48,705 nucleotides of DNA from a virus, in IMG/VR virus record IMGVR_UViG_3300030329_005201, positions 1 through 48,705 of that record, one strand, 5' to 3'. Below the pieces are notes generated by a model. That model worked only from the letters and a program-made list of their open reading frames with translations, was not told the origin of the DNA and ran no database searches. The first letter of the stretch is position 1. The number at the start of each line of letters is the position of its first letter. A program made the translations under genes and the position numbers. This document shows, piece after piece, positions 1 through 6,422 of the stretch.

Positions 1-17
1 ACACATTTTTATTATAG

Positions 18-118
18 AAGTCAGATCACCCCCCTGTCAAGGGGGTGATTGTCGATTGTGAAAGAAAATAGCCAAAAAATCTGACTTTGGGGCTTGACAC
101 CCGTCTATGACGGGGTGT
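18..118. other. Left-end nested hairpins (non-coding)
   Basis: The sequence shows a 9-bp perfect inverted repeat, AAGTCAGAT at 18-26 with ATCTGACTT at 79-87. It encloses a very strong hairpin of 9 bp (ATCACCCCC 25-33 with GGGGGTGAT 41-49, loop 34-40). A second hairpin follows at 97-118 (ACACC-GTC with GACGGGGTGT, one bulge). There is no T-tract, so an intrinsic terminator is not obvious. The bases could act at RNA level (processing, 3' end protection) or DNA level (origin or end structure). I see no supported gene in 1-205. Confidence 0.6.
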
Positions 119-205
119 ATAGTCCGTGATGAGGATGGGGGTGCGTCCATCTCCTGTGGTGGTTGGTCTTTTCTCCTGTGTACCTATACATGTACCCCTA
201 TCCTC

Positions 206-388
206 GTTCTCGTAGCTTAATGGTAGAGCATATGGCACCAAGCATAACCTACAACCATGATAATAATCCATACCGTGGTCATGGTCAGCGGAGTAGTAGC
301 GATAACTGTTTTCCCTCCTTAAACAGCACGCAGCTTGCGCATGGAAGCGCACGGTCCATAGGACTGGGTTCGATTCCCAGCGAGAACT
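206..388 (+). tRNA. Interrupted or enlarged tRNA (anticodon unassigned)
   Basis: The ends are those of an ordinary tRNA: acceptor GTTCTCG (206-212) with CGAGAAC (381-387), D-arm GCTT-AATGGTA-GAGC (215-229), and T-arm CTGGG-TTCGATT-CCCAG (364-380) with a canonical T-loop. Between D- and T-arm lie about 134 nt instead of about 22. TATGG (231-235) pairs perfectly with CCATA (356-360), as an anticodon stem interrupted by about 120 nt would. Alternatively TATG pairs locally with CATA (243-246) over an 8-nt loop, leaving a giant variable region. The insert itself folds into hairpins (ACCATGA/TCATGGT, CTGTTT/AAACAG, TGCGC/GCGCA). I see no clear group I intron core. CCA is not encoded. Amino-acid identity cannot be given. 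Confidence 0.6.
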
Positions 389-392
389 ATTT

Positions 393-498
393 AACAGCAG
401 TGGTTATGGTTTTATACATGAATCACACACATTCTATATATGCTGGACAGGCGTATATAGCGGTTGCAAACCGTTTATACTCCGTATTTACTGCTGTT
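393..498 (+). other. Three-hairpin closed RNA-like domain
   Basis: A 9-bp perfect closing stem, AACAGCAGT (393-401) with ACTGCTGTT (490-498), encloses three further hairpins: GTGGTT...AATCAC, TATATATGC (435-443) with GCGTATATA (451-459) over a 7-nt loop, and CGGTT-GCA-AACCG. The shape is cloverleaf-like, but the loops lack U33 and the TTCRA T-loop, so this is not called a tRNA. The element starts 5 nt after the interrupted tRNA, suggesting one transcript. Function unknown. Confidence 0.45.
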
Positions 499-593
499 AT
501 CCATATTCTGATTTTTGATGGATCGTGTTATCGGCTAGGTACATGGTTTATCAAAGTAACTAAGGTTCATGTAAAATCATTTTTATATGTTCA

Positions 594-738
594 TTAGTTC
601 TACTTGTACAGTATGCGAACTAAAAATTTGTCTTGCGAGGGAAGTGAAACTAGTGGTTATATTATCTTAGTATAAAAACTTATTTCAGGGAATCTTTTAA
701 GATAATAGACTGATTAGTTTCAAAGTGTACTGTACGAG
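594..738 (+). other. Structured non-coding segment with alternative stems
   Basis: CTTGTACAGTA (603-613) can pair with TACTGTACGAG (728-738) over 11 bp including one G-U. Competing with it, TTAGTTC (594-600) can pair locally with GAACTAA (617-623). Inside, GAAACTA pairs with TAGTTTC and ATTATCTT with AAGATAAT. The mutually exclusive long-range and local pairings resemble a switch, but no riboswitch family is recognised. No ORF with a ribosome site lies here. Confidence 0.4.
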
Positions 739-742
739 TTCT

Positions 743-811
743 CCCGTTGTTGTTTAACGAGTAAAGCGGCTCATTTAATGAGCAACACCTGTGCAAGTCA
801 GGTCGACGGGA
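743..811 (+). tRNA. tRNA-like cloverleaf with UUA anticodon loop (degenerate or suppressor)
   Basis: Acceptor CCCGTTG (743-749) pairs with CGACGGG (804-810, one G-U). The D-arm is GTTT-AACGAGTA-AAGC (752-767). The anticodon arm is GCTC-ATTTAAT-GAGC (769-783), with a 4-bp stem and 7-nt loop whose central triplet is TTA. The T-arm is ACCTG-TGCAAGT-CAGGT (787-803). A UUA anticodon would read the UAA stop codon. The D-loop lacks the GG pair and the T-loop has G in place of the second T, so the elbow contacts are missing. At about 68 nt it is also short. It may be a decayed tRNA or a tRNA mimic. UAA is used as an ordinary terminator by neighbouring genes. Confidence 0.35.
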
Positions 812-812
812 C

Positions 813-912
813 TGCTCACCATGCAAAATCATAGAGGAAGGGTTAATGCCCGCTATGTTTGAGCTGCCTCTGTAATTTAAACCTTAAGGGTAGGTTTATG
901 GTATGGTGAGCA
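813..912 (+). other. Closed hairpin domain in the leader of the transglycosylase gene
   Basis: A perfect 10-bp stem, TGCTCACCAT (813-822) with ATGGTGAGCA (903-912), encloses CATAG...CTATG with a nested GGG/CCC, and TAAACCT with AGGTTTA over a 7-nt loop. It begins right after the preceding cloverleaf and ends about 10 nt before the AAGGAGG ribosome site of the gene at 937. It is therefore probably part of that gene's 5' leader or a processed RNA. No T-loop motif is present, so it is not a tRNA. Confidence 0.45.
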
Positions 913-936
913 CTTTAACATTAAGGAGGAGAAATC

Positions 937-1479
937 ATGGGACTAGGTTTATTATCTATGATATTGTGTCACGTGGTGGCATTATATGACATGCCTAATG
1001 CAGAAACTGCGTGTAAAAATATGGATCATATAGTTAAATACTCGTATGAAAATGATATTCAGCCTGAAACATTAATTTCGCTTATTTATTATGAGAGTCG
1101 ATGGACACCTCATGTTGTCTCTAAATCAGGAGCATGTGGTTTGACACAAGTACTGCCGAAATATACCAAAGGTACTTTAGGTAAGCATTTATCATGTAAA
1201 GACCTTAAAGATCCTGAAACTTCAATAAAGGCAGGAGCAACCATATTAAGTTCTCATTTGAAACATTATGATGATAATCTTAACTTAGCATTATGTGCAT
1301 ATAACCGTGGACGTAAGAACTGTAAAAGTTTATTCATTAAACGAAAGGGCAACTCCTACTCAAGGAAGATAAAAGGACATGCTGCCCAGGTCAAAGAAGG
1401 TCGATATGACACCATGGACTGCTTAGATCAGGATGAGTGTTGTATTGATCCACAATGGCATGTACCCATTCATTACTAA
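937..1479 (+). CDS. Lytic transglycosylase (SLT-type lysozyme fold)
   Basis: The 180-residue product should cleave the glycan strands of peptidoglycan. The SLT signature is visible in order: IYYESRWTP with the catalytic Glu near residue 53, SGACGLTQVLP (about 63-73), and CAYNRG (about 121-126) near the end of the domain. The N-terminus (residues 1-16) is hydrophobic and could be a short signal or anchor. The ATG at 937 is chosen because AAGGAGG lies 8 nt upstream. The last 30 residues are Cys- and Asp-rich and outside the usual domain. The gene heads the rightward block and could serve lysis or, as in many myoviruses, wall penetration. The family assignment is firm; the exact role is inferred. 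Confidence 0.85.
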   Translation: MGLGLLSMILCHVVALYDMPNAETACKNMDHIVKYSYENDIQPETLISLIYYESRWTPHVVSKSGACGLTQVLPKYTKGTLGKHLSCKDLKDPETSIKAGATILSSHLKHYDDNLNLALCAYNRGRKNCKSLFIKRKGNSYSRKIKGHAAQVKEGRYDTMDCLDQDECCIDPQWHVPIHY

Positions 1480-1481
1480 CT

Positions 1482-1787
1482 ATGACTGAAGAAGACTATA
1501 TCTATACCATGGCTAAATATAAAGAAATAAGTGATCTACTTAGTCACTATGGCGTAAATATTCTATATGGATGTCCCGGAGCAAAGGGCACCGTTGTTGT
1601 TGAATTTGGTCAGTGTAAGCATGACATTGCAATAGAGTTAGGGATTAATGAATTAACATGGCTAAAACCTATTTTAAGTAAGCTATATGAGTATGATACA
1701 AGTGACCTTTCTAAGGAATTACGTACATTAGAAACTGAGAATACTTATTTGAGAAATCGTATAGCTGAACTTGAAAAGGGACTGTAG
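1482..1787 (+). CDS. Unknown protein with C-terminal coiled coil
   Basis: About 101 residues starting MTEEDYIY at the ATG at 1482, two bases after the previous stop; this is preferred over an upstream in-frame ATG inside the transglycosylase gene. The C-terminal third (SKELRTLETENTYLRNRIAELEKG) has a heptad-like pattern suggesting a short coiled coil. I do not recognise the family. The last codons and the TAG stop lie inside the acceptor stem of the following tRNA (from 1778), so mRNA and tRNA overlap. Confidence 0.65.
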   Translation: MTEEDYIYTMAKYKEISDLLSHYGVNILYGCPGAKGTVVVEFGQCKHDIAIELGINELTWLKPILSKLYEYDTSDLSKELRTLETENTYLRNRIAELEKGL

Positions 1788-1850
1788 CCCAATTGGTAGA
1801 GGCACAAGACTTAAAATCTTGCAAGTATGGGTTCGAATCCCATCAGTCCT
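1778..1850 (+). tRNA. tRNA-Leu(UAA), short variable loop
   Basis: A full 73-nt cloverleaf: acceptor GGGACTG/CAGTCCT (one G-U), D-arm GCC...GGC with loop CAATTGGTAGA, anticodon arm CAAGA-CTTAAAA-TCTTG giving anticodon TAA (codon UUA), variable loop CAAGT, T-arm ATGGG-TTCGAAT-CCCAT. CCA is not encoded. The variable loop is only 5 nt, whereas bacterial tRNA-Leu is normally type II with a long variable arm. UUA is a common Leu codon in this A+T-rich phage, so it may supplement host decoding. The 5' end overlaps the stop codon of the preceding gene. Confidence 0.9.
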
Positions 1851-1862
1851 ATTGGAGGTAAC

Positions 1863-2078
1863 ATGAGAAACTATTGGACAAATGCTGCAGACTATATTCG
1901 AGAGTGCCCAAGCGTTAAAAGGAATGAAAATTACACGCTTAAATTAAGCAGAAGAGAAGCATCTGCACTCATTGAACATATAGCTAAAGCAGTAAATATG
2001 GATCCAAATCTCATGGCAAAAAAGTTAAGTGACTATAAATCTAGGTCAAGTACGGTGCTTGATATAGAAGTAGTCTGA
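1863..2078 (+). CDS. Small unknown protein (71 aa)
   Basis: Starts MRNYWTNAADYIREC at the ATG at 1863, five bases after a clear GGAGG site. An upstream in-frame ATG lies within the tRNA and is rejected. The segment LKLSRREASALIEHIAKAVNMDPNLMAKKL looks helical and basic, compatible with a small nucleic-acid or protein-binding factor, but no family is recognised. Confidence 0.7.
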   Translation: MRNYWTNAADYIRECPSVKRNENYTLKLSRREASALIEHIAKAVNMDPNLMAKKLSDYKSRSSTVLDIEVV

Positions 2079-2095
2079 TCTACAAGGAGGTAGAT

Positions 2096-2389
2096 ATGAT
2101 GGAGATTAACCCCCGCTTATTTGAAGCAAACTTTGACTTTAATGAAGATTCTAGTGAGCAGTATATACACGTAACATCTAAGACATATGCACAAGATATA
2201 TTTGATTCTCTAGATGAAAGCCAGAAGAATGAGCTACTTAATATTATAAGTGACATTTCTTTAGATGAAATAATCTGTGAGCTGATGTATAAATTAGGTG
2301 TAGACATGTTACAGGAACACTCTCATCTAAACGTGCTTCGAATTTGTTTAAAAACATCTGACATGTTAATAGGTCTTCTTTCAGAATAG
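2096..2389 (+). CDS. Small unknown acidic protein (97 aa)
   Basis: The ATG at 2096 follows an AAGGAGG site, with a second ATG immediately after. The product is acidic and predicted mostly helical (DESQKNELLNIISDISLDEIICELMYKLG). No motif is recognised. It lies in a string of small, well-spaced genes, typical of phage early accessory genes. Confidence 0.65.
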   Translation: MMEINPRLFEANFDFNEDSSEQYIHVTSKTYAQDIFDSLDESQKNELLNIISDISLDEIICELMYKLGVDMLQEHSHLNVLRICLKTSDMLIGLLSE

Positions 2390-2398
2390 GAGGATCTG

Positions 2399-2713
2399 AT
2401 GGAATCAGTAGGGTTCTTTGTTATCGTACCCGGTAAAGATAGTTTATCCGCGTTTAACTCAGCTATAAACACCACCATTTATGATAAGAATGAGTATAGG
2501 GCACTAAGTATTTTTAATGGCATACCTCTATCTAGTCTTAATAGAGAAGAAAAGCTTACTTATGCAGAGTTACTACTTCACAGTAGTAAGCATATTGAAG
2601 GCTATTCATGGATAGTCGATACTGATGGTCCAGCAGCATGTGTGTCCCTTGGTCCCTCTGAAAAGCATGATGATTTAATTGATTATTTATTTTTTGGTTG
2701 GTCAGTTGATTAA
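2399..2713 (+). CDS. Small unknown protein (104 aa)
   Basis: Starts MESVGFFVIVPGKD at 2399 after an AGGAGG site, 9 nt behind the previous stop. It has a mixed alpha/beta appearance and no recognised domain. It is the last gene before a long hairpin (2720-2773), so it probably ends this transcription unit. Confidence 0.65.
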   Translation: MESVGFFVIVPGKDSLSAFNSAINTTIYDKNEYRALSIFNGIPLSSLNREEKLTYAELLLHSSKHIEGYSWIVDTDGPAACVSLGPSEKHDDLIDYLFFGWSVD

Positions 2714-2719
2714 GAATTT

Positions 2720-2773
2720 ACTGGGTTGGGGGTGGTCTATATGATTCATCTCCTTGGCCATGCCCAACCCAGT
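2720..2773 (+). terminator. Long hairpin after the first gene block
   Basis: ACTGGGTTGGG (2720-2730) pairs perfectly with CCCAACCCAGT (2763-2773). The stem extends, after one mismatch, with GTGGTC/GGCCAT for about 17 bp in all, closing an 18-nt loop. No uridine tract follows, so termination would be factor-assisted or the hairpin may be an mRNA 3' stabiliser or processing site. It separates the small-gene block from the promoter of the methyltransferase. Confidence 0.55.
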
Positions 2774-2808
2774 TCAATCTCATTTATAAATTTTATCTGC
2801 TTTTACTG

Positions 2809-2869
2809 TTGACCAATATAATATATGTCAGCTATAGTGTATAATGGTACTTGGTACCGTTAACTATAG
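2809..2869 (+). promoter_or_regulatory. Promoter with overlapping dyad operator for the methyltransferase operon
   Basis: TTGACC (2809-2814) and TATAGT (2833-2838), spaced 18 nt, form a sigma70-like promoter. CTATAGT (2832-2838) and ACTATAG (2863-2869) form an inverted repeat centred on GGTACTTGGTACC, which overlaps the -10 box and the start region. That is where a repressor dimer would act. The ATG follows at 2881. No dedicated regulator gene is recognised nearby; self-regulation by the methyltransferase is possible but unproven. Confidence 0.6.
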
Positions 2870-2880
2870 TTGAGGTTTAA

Positions 2881-4005
2881 ATGGGATATCTAACAGATCA
2901 AATAATCACGTACATAGGCAATAAGAGAAAGCTATTAGACTTCATTGATACAGCAGTATGTGATGTCAAAAAAGAATTAAACAAACCCTCTTTATCTATA
3001 TTTGATGGATTCTCCGGCACAGGAATTGTTGCTCGGAAACTAAAGTCCCACGCAAACTTCCTAGTTACAAACGACCTTGAGAAGTACTCTCATGTAGTAA
3101 ATACATGTTATTTAGCTAATAAGTCTGAAGTAGATAGTAAGCAGCTTAATGATATAGTATCTTACTTAAACGAAGTAAAGACAGATAAGATCTATGATCG
3201 TCCTGGAATTATAGAATCACTATATTGTCCAGAAGATGAGAGTAATATAAAAGAAGCAGATAGAGTATTTTATACTAAAGAGAACGCTCGAATAATTGAT
3301 AATATTCGAAGACTACAGAACGATAACTACACACAGGATTATAATCTATTCTCGTCAATAATCGGACCATTACTATCGGAAGCTTCCGATAAAGTTAATA
3401 CTTGTGGTGTATTTTTAGGCTTTTTCAAAGATAAGAATACGGGTGTAGGTAAGTACGGTGGTACTACTTCTAAGGCTTTAAAAAGGATTAAAGGTACTAT
3501 AAACTTATCAGTACCTATTCTTTCTGATCATGAATGCGAGTGTGTTTGTTTAAATGATGATACAAATAGTGTAGTTAAATCACTTAAACATGTAGACCTG
3601 GCATATTATGACCCTCCTTATAATCGGCACTCCTATGGTGCCAATTATTTCATGCTTAACATTATTACAGATTATGAGTGGCCACTAGATATAAGTAGAG
3701 TTAGTGGTGTGCCTAAAGACTGGAATAGAAGCATGTACTATAAAAAAGCAGAGTCTAAAGAAGCTTTAATAAATCTCATAGACAATACTAATGCTAAATA
3801 TATATTATTATCCTACAGTAATGAAGGGTATATTCCTTTTAAAGAAATGACAGATATATTAAACAGCTTTGGTAAAGTACGTATTTATGAGAAGTCGCAC
3901 CGTAGGTACAATACACATGTATCTAAAATGGCAAGTAGACCTGAAGACTTCAAGACTAAAACCAAAGAATATTTGTTCTTAGTCAAAAAGGGTAAAATAT
4001 GTTAG
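2881..4005 (+). CDS. DNA adenine N6-methyltransferase (D12 class)
   Basis: The 374-residue product should transfer methyl from SAM to adenine in DNA. Visible motifs are YIGNKRKLLDFI near the N-terminus (residues 11-22), the SAM-binding motif DGFSGTG (42-48), and the catalytic DPPY (244-247) in YYDPPYNRHSY. The order (SAM motif before DPPY) and length fit the alpha-type D12 family that includes Dam and FokI-type enzymes. No partner restriction endonuclease is adjacent, so it is probably a solitary enzyme protecting phage DNA or altering expression. The gene follows a regulated-looking promoter, and its stop overlaps the next gene by 7 nt. Confidence 0.9.
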   Translation: MGYLTDQIITYIGNKRKLLDFIDTAVCDVKKELNKPSLSIFDGFSGTGIVARKLKSHANFLVTNDLEKYSHVVNTCYLANKSEVDSKQLNDIVSYLNEVKTDKIYDRPGIIESLYCPEDESNIKEADRVFYTKENARIIDNIRRLQNDNYTQDYNLFSSIIGPLLSEASDKVNTCGVFLGFFKDKNTGVGKYGGTTSKALKRIKGTINLSVPILSDHECECVCLNDDTNSVVKSLKHVDLAYYDPPYNRHSYGANYFMLNIITDYEWPLDISRVSGVPKDWNRSMYYKKAESKEALINLIDNTNAKYILLSYSNEGYIPFKEMTDILNSFGKVRIYEKSHRRYNTHVSKMASRPEDFKTKTKEYLFLVKKGKIC

Positions 4006-4613
4006 CATTGAGACCACCAAACTATTTCATCGATAATATCAAAGCTCACTTCGATGAGAGGCGTTACAAGTTCTTTGACGGCAATAAGCCGTTCAACCTT
4101 AACATCATCGGTGTAAGAGGCACTAGCGTAGCCTCAGGACGCTTTGACGACTACATATGTATGATATACAGAACAGACAAGCTTGAATGGGTGCTAGACC
4201 TGTGTGAAGCAACGACGGATCCGGGCAAGATTTATTTAAAGAATCCCATTAATAGAAAGGGTTGTGCTGTACTTGCTCCGGGGCAATACCGGGGTGCATA
4301 TAAAATTGGTATGCATAGAAACAAGTATAAAGCATTAGTTCAATCAAATGGACCTGTAAAAGTATATAGAGATAATAATAGAGATGATGTAATTAACTAC
4401 GGTGAAGCGGAATATACAGGGCATTTTGGAATTAATATACATAGAAGACATCCTGGGCTTAAAGATGATTTTGTTAAAGGCTCTAGTGCGGGTTGTCAAG
4501 TTTTCAGGTATTCAAATGAGTTCAAACATCTTATGAACTTAGCTACAGTATCTGCAGATATTTATGGTAATTCGTTTACATATACATTACTTGAAATAAA
4601 AGATTTCCTATGA
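3999..4613 (+). CDS. Probable cell-wall enzyme with SAGC motif (YkuD-like)
   Basis: 204 residues. The central part reads GRFDDYICMIYRTDKLEW...EATTDPG...GCAVLAPGQYRGAYKIGMH..., followed by FGINIHRR...GSSAGCQVF (about 145-170). A His followed by S-x-G-C resembles the active site of L,D-transpeptidase (YkuD) folds, with Cys as nucleophile. This architecture recurs in phage proteins usually left unnamed. It is translationally coupled to the methyltransferase gene (overlap 3999-4005) and lies two genes upstream of a peptidoglycan-binding-domain protein, supporting a wall-active role. The fold call is by eye, so confidence in the specific reaction is moderate to low. Confidence 0.6.
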   Translation: MLALRPPNYFIDNIKAHFDERRYKFFDGNKPFNLNIIGVRGTSVASGRFDDYICMIYRTDKLEWVLDLCEATTDPGKIYLKNPINRKGCAVLAPGQYRGAYKIGMHRNKYKALVQSNGPVKVYRDNNRDDVINYGEAEYTGHFGINIHRRHPGLKDDFVKGSSAGCQVFRYSNEFKHLMNLATVSADIYGNSFTYTLLEIKDFL

Positions 4614-4843
4614 CGGATAACCCTATATATTATAACAAAAAAAGACCTTATGTTGTGGTATCTCATTGGCATAATCCTAGCAATAACTATCCCATCTTTA
4701 ATGATTCTCGCTGTGAGTACTTTTCCTCTCTTCAAGAAGCCGAAGAAAAAGTAGATGTATATATACAAAATGGAATATCTACTTCATTAGGGATTAAAGT
4801 AATGACAGGATATAGTATTCTTAATATAAAAAAGGTTGCTTAA
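4610..4843 (+). CDS. Small unknown protein (77 aa)
   Basis: Overlaps the previous stop by the ATGA arrangement at 4610 and the next start by TAATG at 4843, so all three genes are translationally coupled. The sequence (MTDNPIYYNKKRPYVVVSHWHNPSNNYPIFNDSR...) has no hydrophobic segment and no recognised motif. Its position between two probable wall enzymes suggests a lysis-related accessory role, by context only. Confidence 0.65.
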   Translation: MTDNPIYYNKKRPYVVVSHWHNPSNNYPIFNDSRCEYFSSLQEAEEKVDVYIQNGISTSLGIKVMTGYSILNIKKVA

Positions 4844-5964
4844 TGAATATAGAAGTAGGTATATGGTGTAATGGAGACAAGCCCAGAAAGGATATTGATC
4901 AGTATGTTGCAGACTTGTGCAAACTAAACGTTGATTGTGCTACTCTACTTGTTCATGTCCCATGTAATTCTACTTCTAAAGTCAATAAAGTAGTACGTAG
5001 ATATAATCCTAATGAACTTAAGCGTGATTCTCAGAAGATCAGAGATGCAGGTATAGCTGTAAGTTGGTTATTCTGGTTAGATATAGATCATATTGACTTA
5101 TATTTATATGATATAAAGCGATTAATATCATTATTTATTCCTGATTATATTGAATACAATGTTGGTTACTCCTGGTCTCATAAAGGTTATGATACGAGTC
5201 GAGGATTTGCCGACGCATTACATCATAAATATAATAACTTATCATTATCGAAGTACTGTAAGCCTGAAGTATATGTGACTACTGATCCTCACATATCCAA
5301 GGAAGTAGAAGCATTACTAATGCAAACCCATGTTACCGGACTTAAAAGTCAGTGCTTTTCATACTATGATAATATCTATGATAGACATAAAACACATGAT
5401 AAAGTTTATAGACCTATATTAATGCAAGATTATGGATATAGTCAGGCTAAAAAATATCTTCAATCTGGAGTTATAAGGGACTATGTATCTGGATTAGCAT
5501 GCTTTAAACAAAGTCATCCGAATTACTACTATAATACTGAAGAAGGCACTAGAACTCATGATAAAGTTGCTGCACTAAGAGATGCATTAACTTCTTCCCT
5601 CACCTGGACAAATAAAGTATCCTATTGGGGACTATTAAGTACAAAAGGCATTAATGAAGAAAGATTAACTGCACGAAGGTTTATATCCAGCATAAAAAGA
5701 GAGTTTGATAAATATAAAGATCCATACCCTCTAAGTGATTTTGATGCTACTTACCGGATACAGTGGTTATTACGTGCATTTGATTATGAAATTGGCGTTG
5801 ATAAACCTGATGGTATATATAATGAGCATGTTGCATATTCTCTTAGACTAGTAGAAACTGATTTAAATATCCATAATACCCATGATCGGTGTATAGATGT
5901 ACTTGTATATAACAAACTGCTAGAAAAATGGTTTGAAGAAAACGACTCTCCTCCATTTGAATAA
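4843..5964 (+). CDS. Endolysin-like protein: glycosidase-type barrel plus peptidoglycan-binding domain
   Basis: 373 residues. The N-terminal about 270 residues (VGIWCNGDKPRKDIDQYVADLCKL..., AGIAVSWLFWLDIDHID..., IEYNVGYSW...) read like alternating strands and helices of a TIM barrel, as in glycoside hydrolases. The C-terminus, ATYRIQWLLRAFDYEIG followed by DGIYNEHVAYSLRL (about 305-345), matches the PG_binding_1 pattern: an LQ-type helix, then D-G-x-x-G/N-x-x-T/H-x-x-A. The combination suggests a wall-degrading lysin. The catalytic residues cannot be named from sequence alone. There is no signal peptide, so a holin or alternative export route would be needed. Confidence 0.6.
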   Translation: MNIEVGIWCNGDKPRKDIDQYVADLCKLNVDCATLLVHVPCNSTSKVNKVVRRYNPNELKRDSQKIRDAGIAVSWLFWLDIDHIDLYLYDIKRLISLFIPDYIEYNVGYSWSHKGYDTSRGFADALHHKYNNLSLSKYCKPEVYVTTDPHISKEVEALLMQTHVTGLKSQCFSYYDNIYDRHKTHDKVYRPILMQDYGYSQAKKYLQSGVIRDYVSGLACFKQSHPNYYYNTEEGTRTHDKVAALRDALTSSLTWTNKVSYWGLLSTKGINEERLTARRFISSIKREFDKYKDPYPLSDFDATYRIQWLLRAFDYEIGVDKPDGIYNEHVAYSLRLVETDLNIHNTHDRCIDVLVYNKLLEKWFEENDSPPFE

Positions 5965-5966
5965 CA

Positions 5967-6422
5967 ATGATTGCAAAACAAACCTGTAAATTATGTGAAA
6001 GACCCTTACCTTTAACTACTAACTTTTATTCAAAAGATAGAAAGTCTTCTACGGGGTTTAGAACTGTTTGCAAGCATTGTGCACGTAGAAGACGTAATTT
6101 AAAACTAGATCGTAGGCGTAGAAAAATATTAGGCGTGTTGAGCTCACAAGGATGTATTGATTGTAATGAAAGAAATCCTTTATTATTAGAGTTTGATCAC
6201 GTAATTGGTGATAAAGAGTTTTGTATATCAGATCAGTTTTTAAGAAAACCTTGGGATGTTATAGAAGAAGAAATAGAGAAGTGTGTAGTTAGATGCAAGA
6301 ACTGCCATGCCATAAAGACAATTATAGAGCATAACCATTATCATAACTTGCCTGAAAGAGAGTATTGGATTAAGGAGTACTATAAACGATTAAGCCGACT
6401 AAAAGGTTTTAAATGTGAATAA
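5967..6422 (+). CDS. HNH endonuclease-like zinc protein
   Basis: 151 residues. An N-terminal zinc knuckle (CKLCERPL...CKHCARRRR) and basic linker are followed by CIDCNERNPLLLEFDHVIGDKEF and EKCVVRCKNCHAIKTIIEH, the H-N-H beta-beta-alpha-metal fold with two CxxC pairs. Such proteins cut DNA. In phages they act as free-standing homing nucleases or in packaging. It starts 2 nt after the endolysin-like gene and overlaps the next by 8 nt, so it is integrated in the operon and not an obvious recent insertion. Confidence 0.8.
   Translation: MIAKQTCKLCERPLPLTTNFYSKDRKSSTGFRTVCKHCARRRRNLKLDRRRRKILGVLSSQGCIDCNERNPLLLEFDHVIGDKEFCISDQFLRKPWDVIEEEIEKCVVRCKNCHAIKTIIEHNHYHNLPEREYWIKEYYKRLSRLKGFKCE

Noticed and set aside
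120-180. Hammerhead ribozyme suggested by GTGATGAG and a GATGG/CCATC hairpin
   Set aside because: The CUGAUGA core is imperfect and no GAAA follows the stem.
26-352. Minus-strand 108-aa ORF over the left end
   Set aside because: It crosses the hairpins and half of the tRNA at 206, and its product looks like random translation (Cys/Tyr/His/Arg-rich).
206-388. Group I intron in the tRNA
   Set aside because: The insert is about 113-120 nt and I find no P/Q/R/S core resembling the conserved group I sequences. Only a covariance search could settle it.
163-597. Plus-strand 144-aa ORF
   Set aside because: It runs straight through the tRNA and the 393-498 domain and the composition is not protein-like; no ribosome site.
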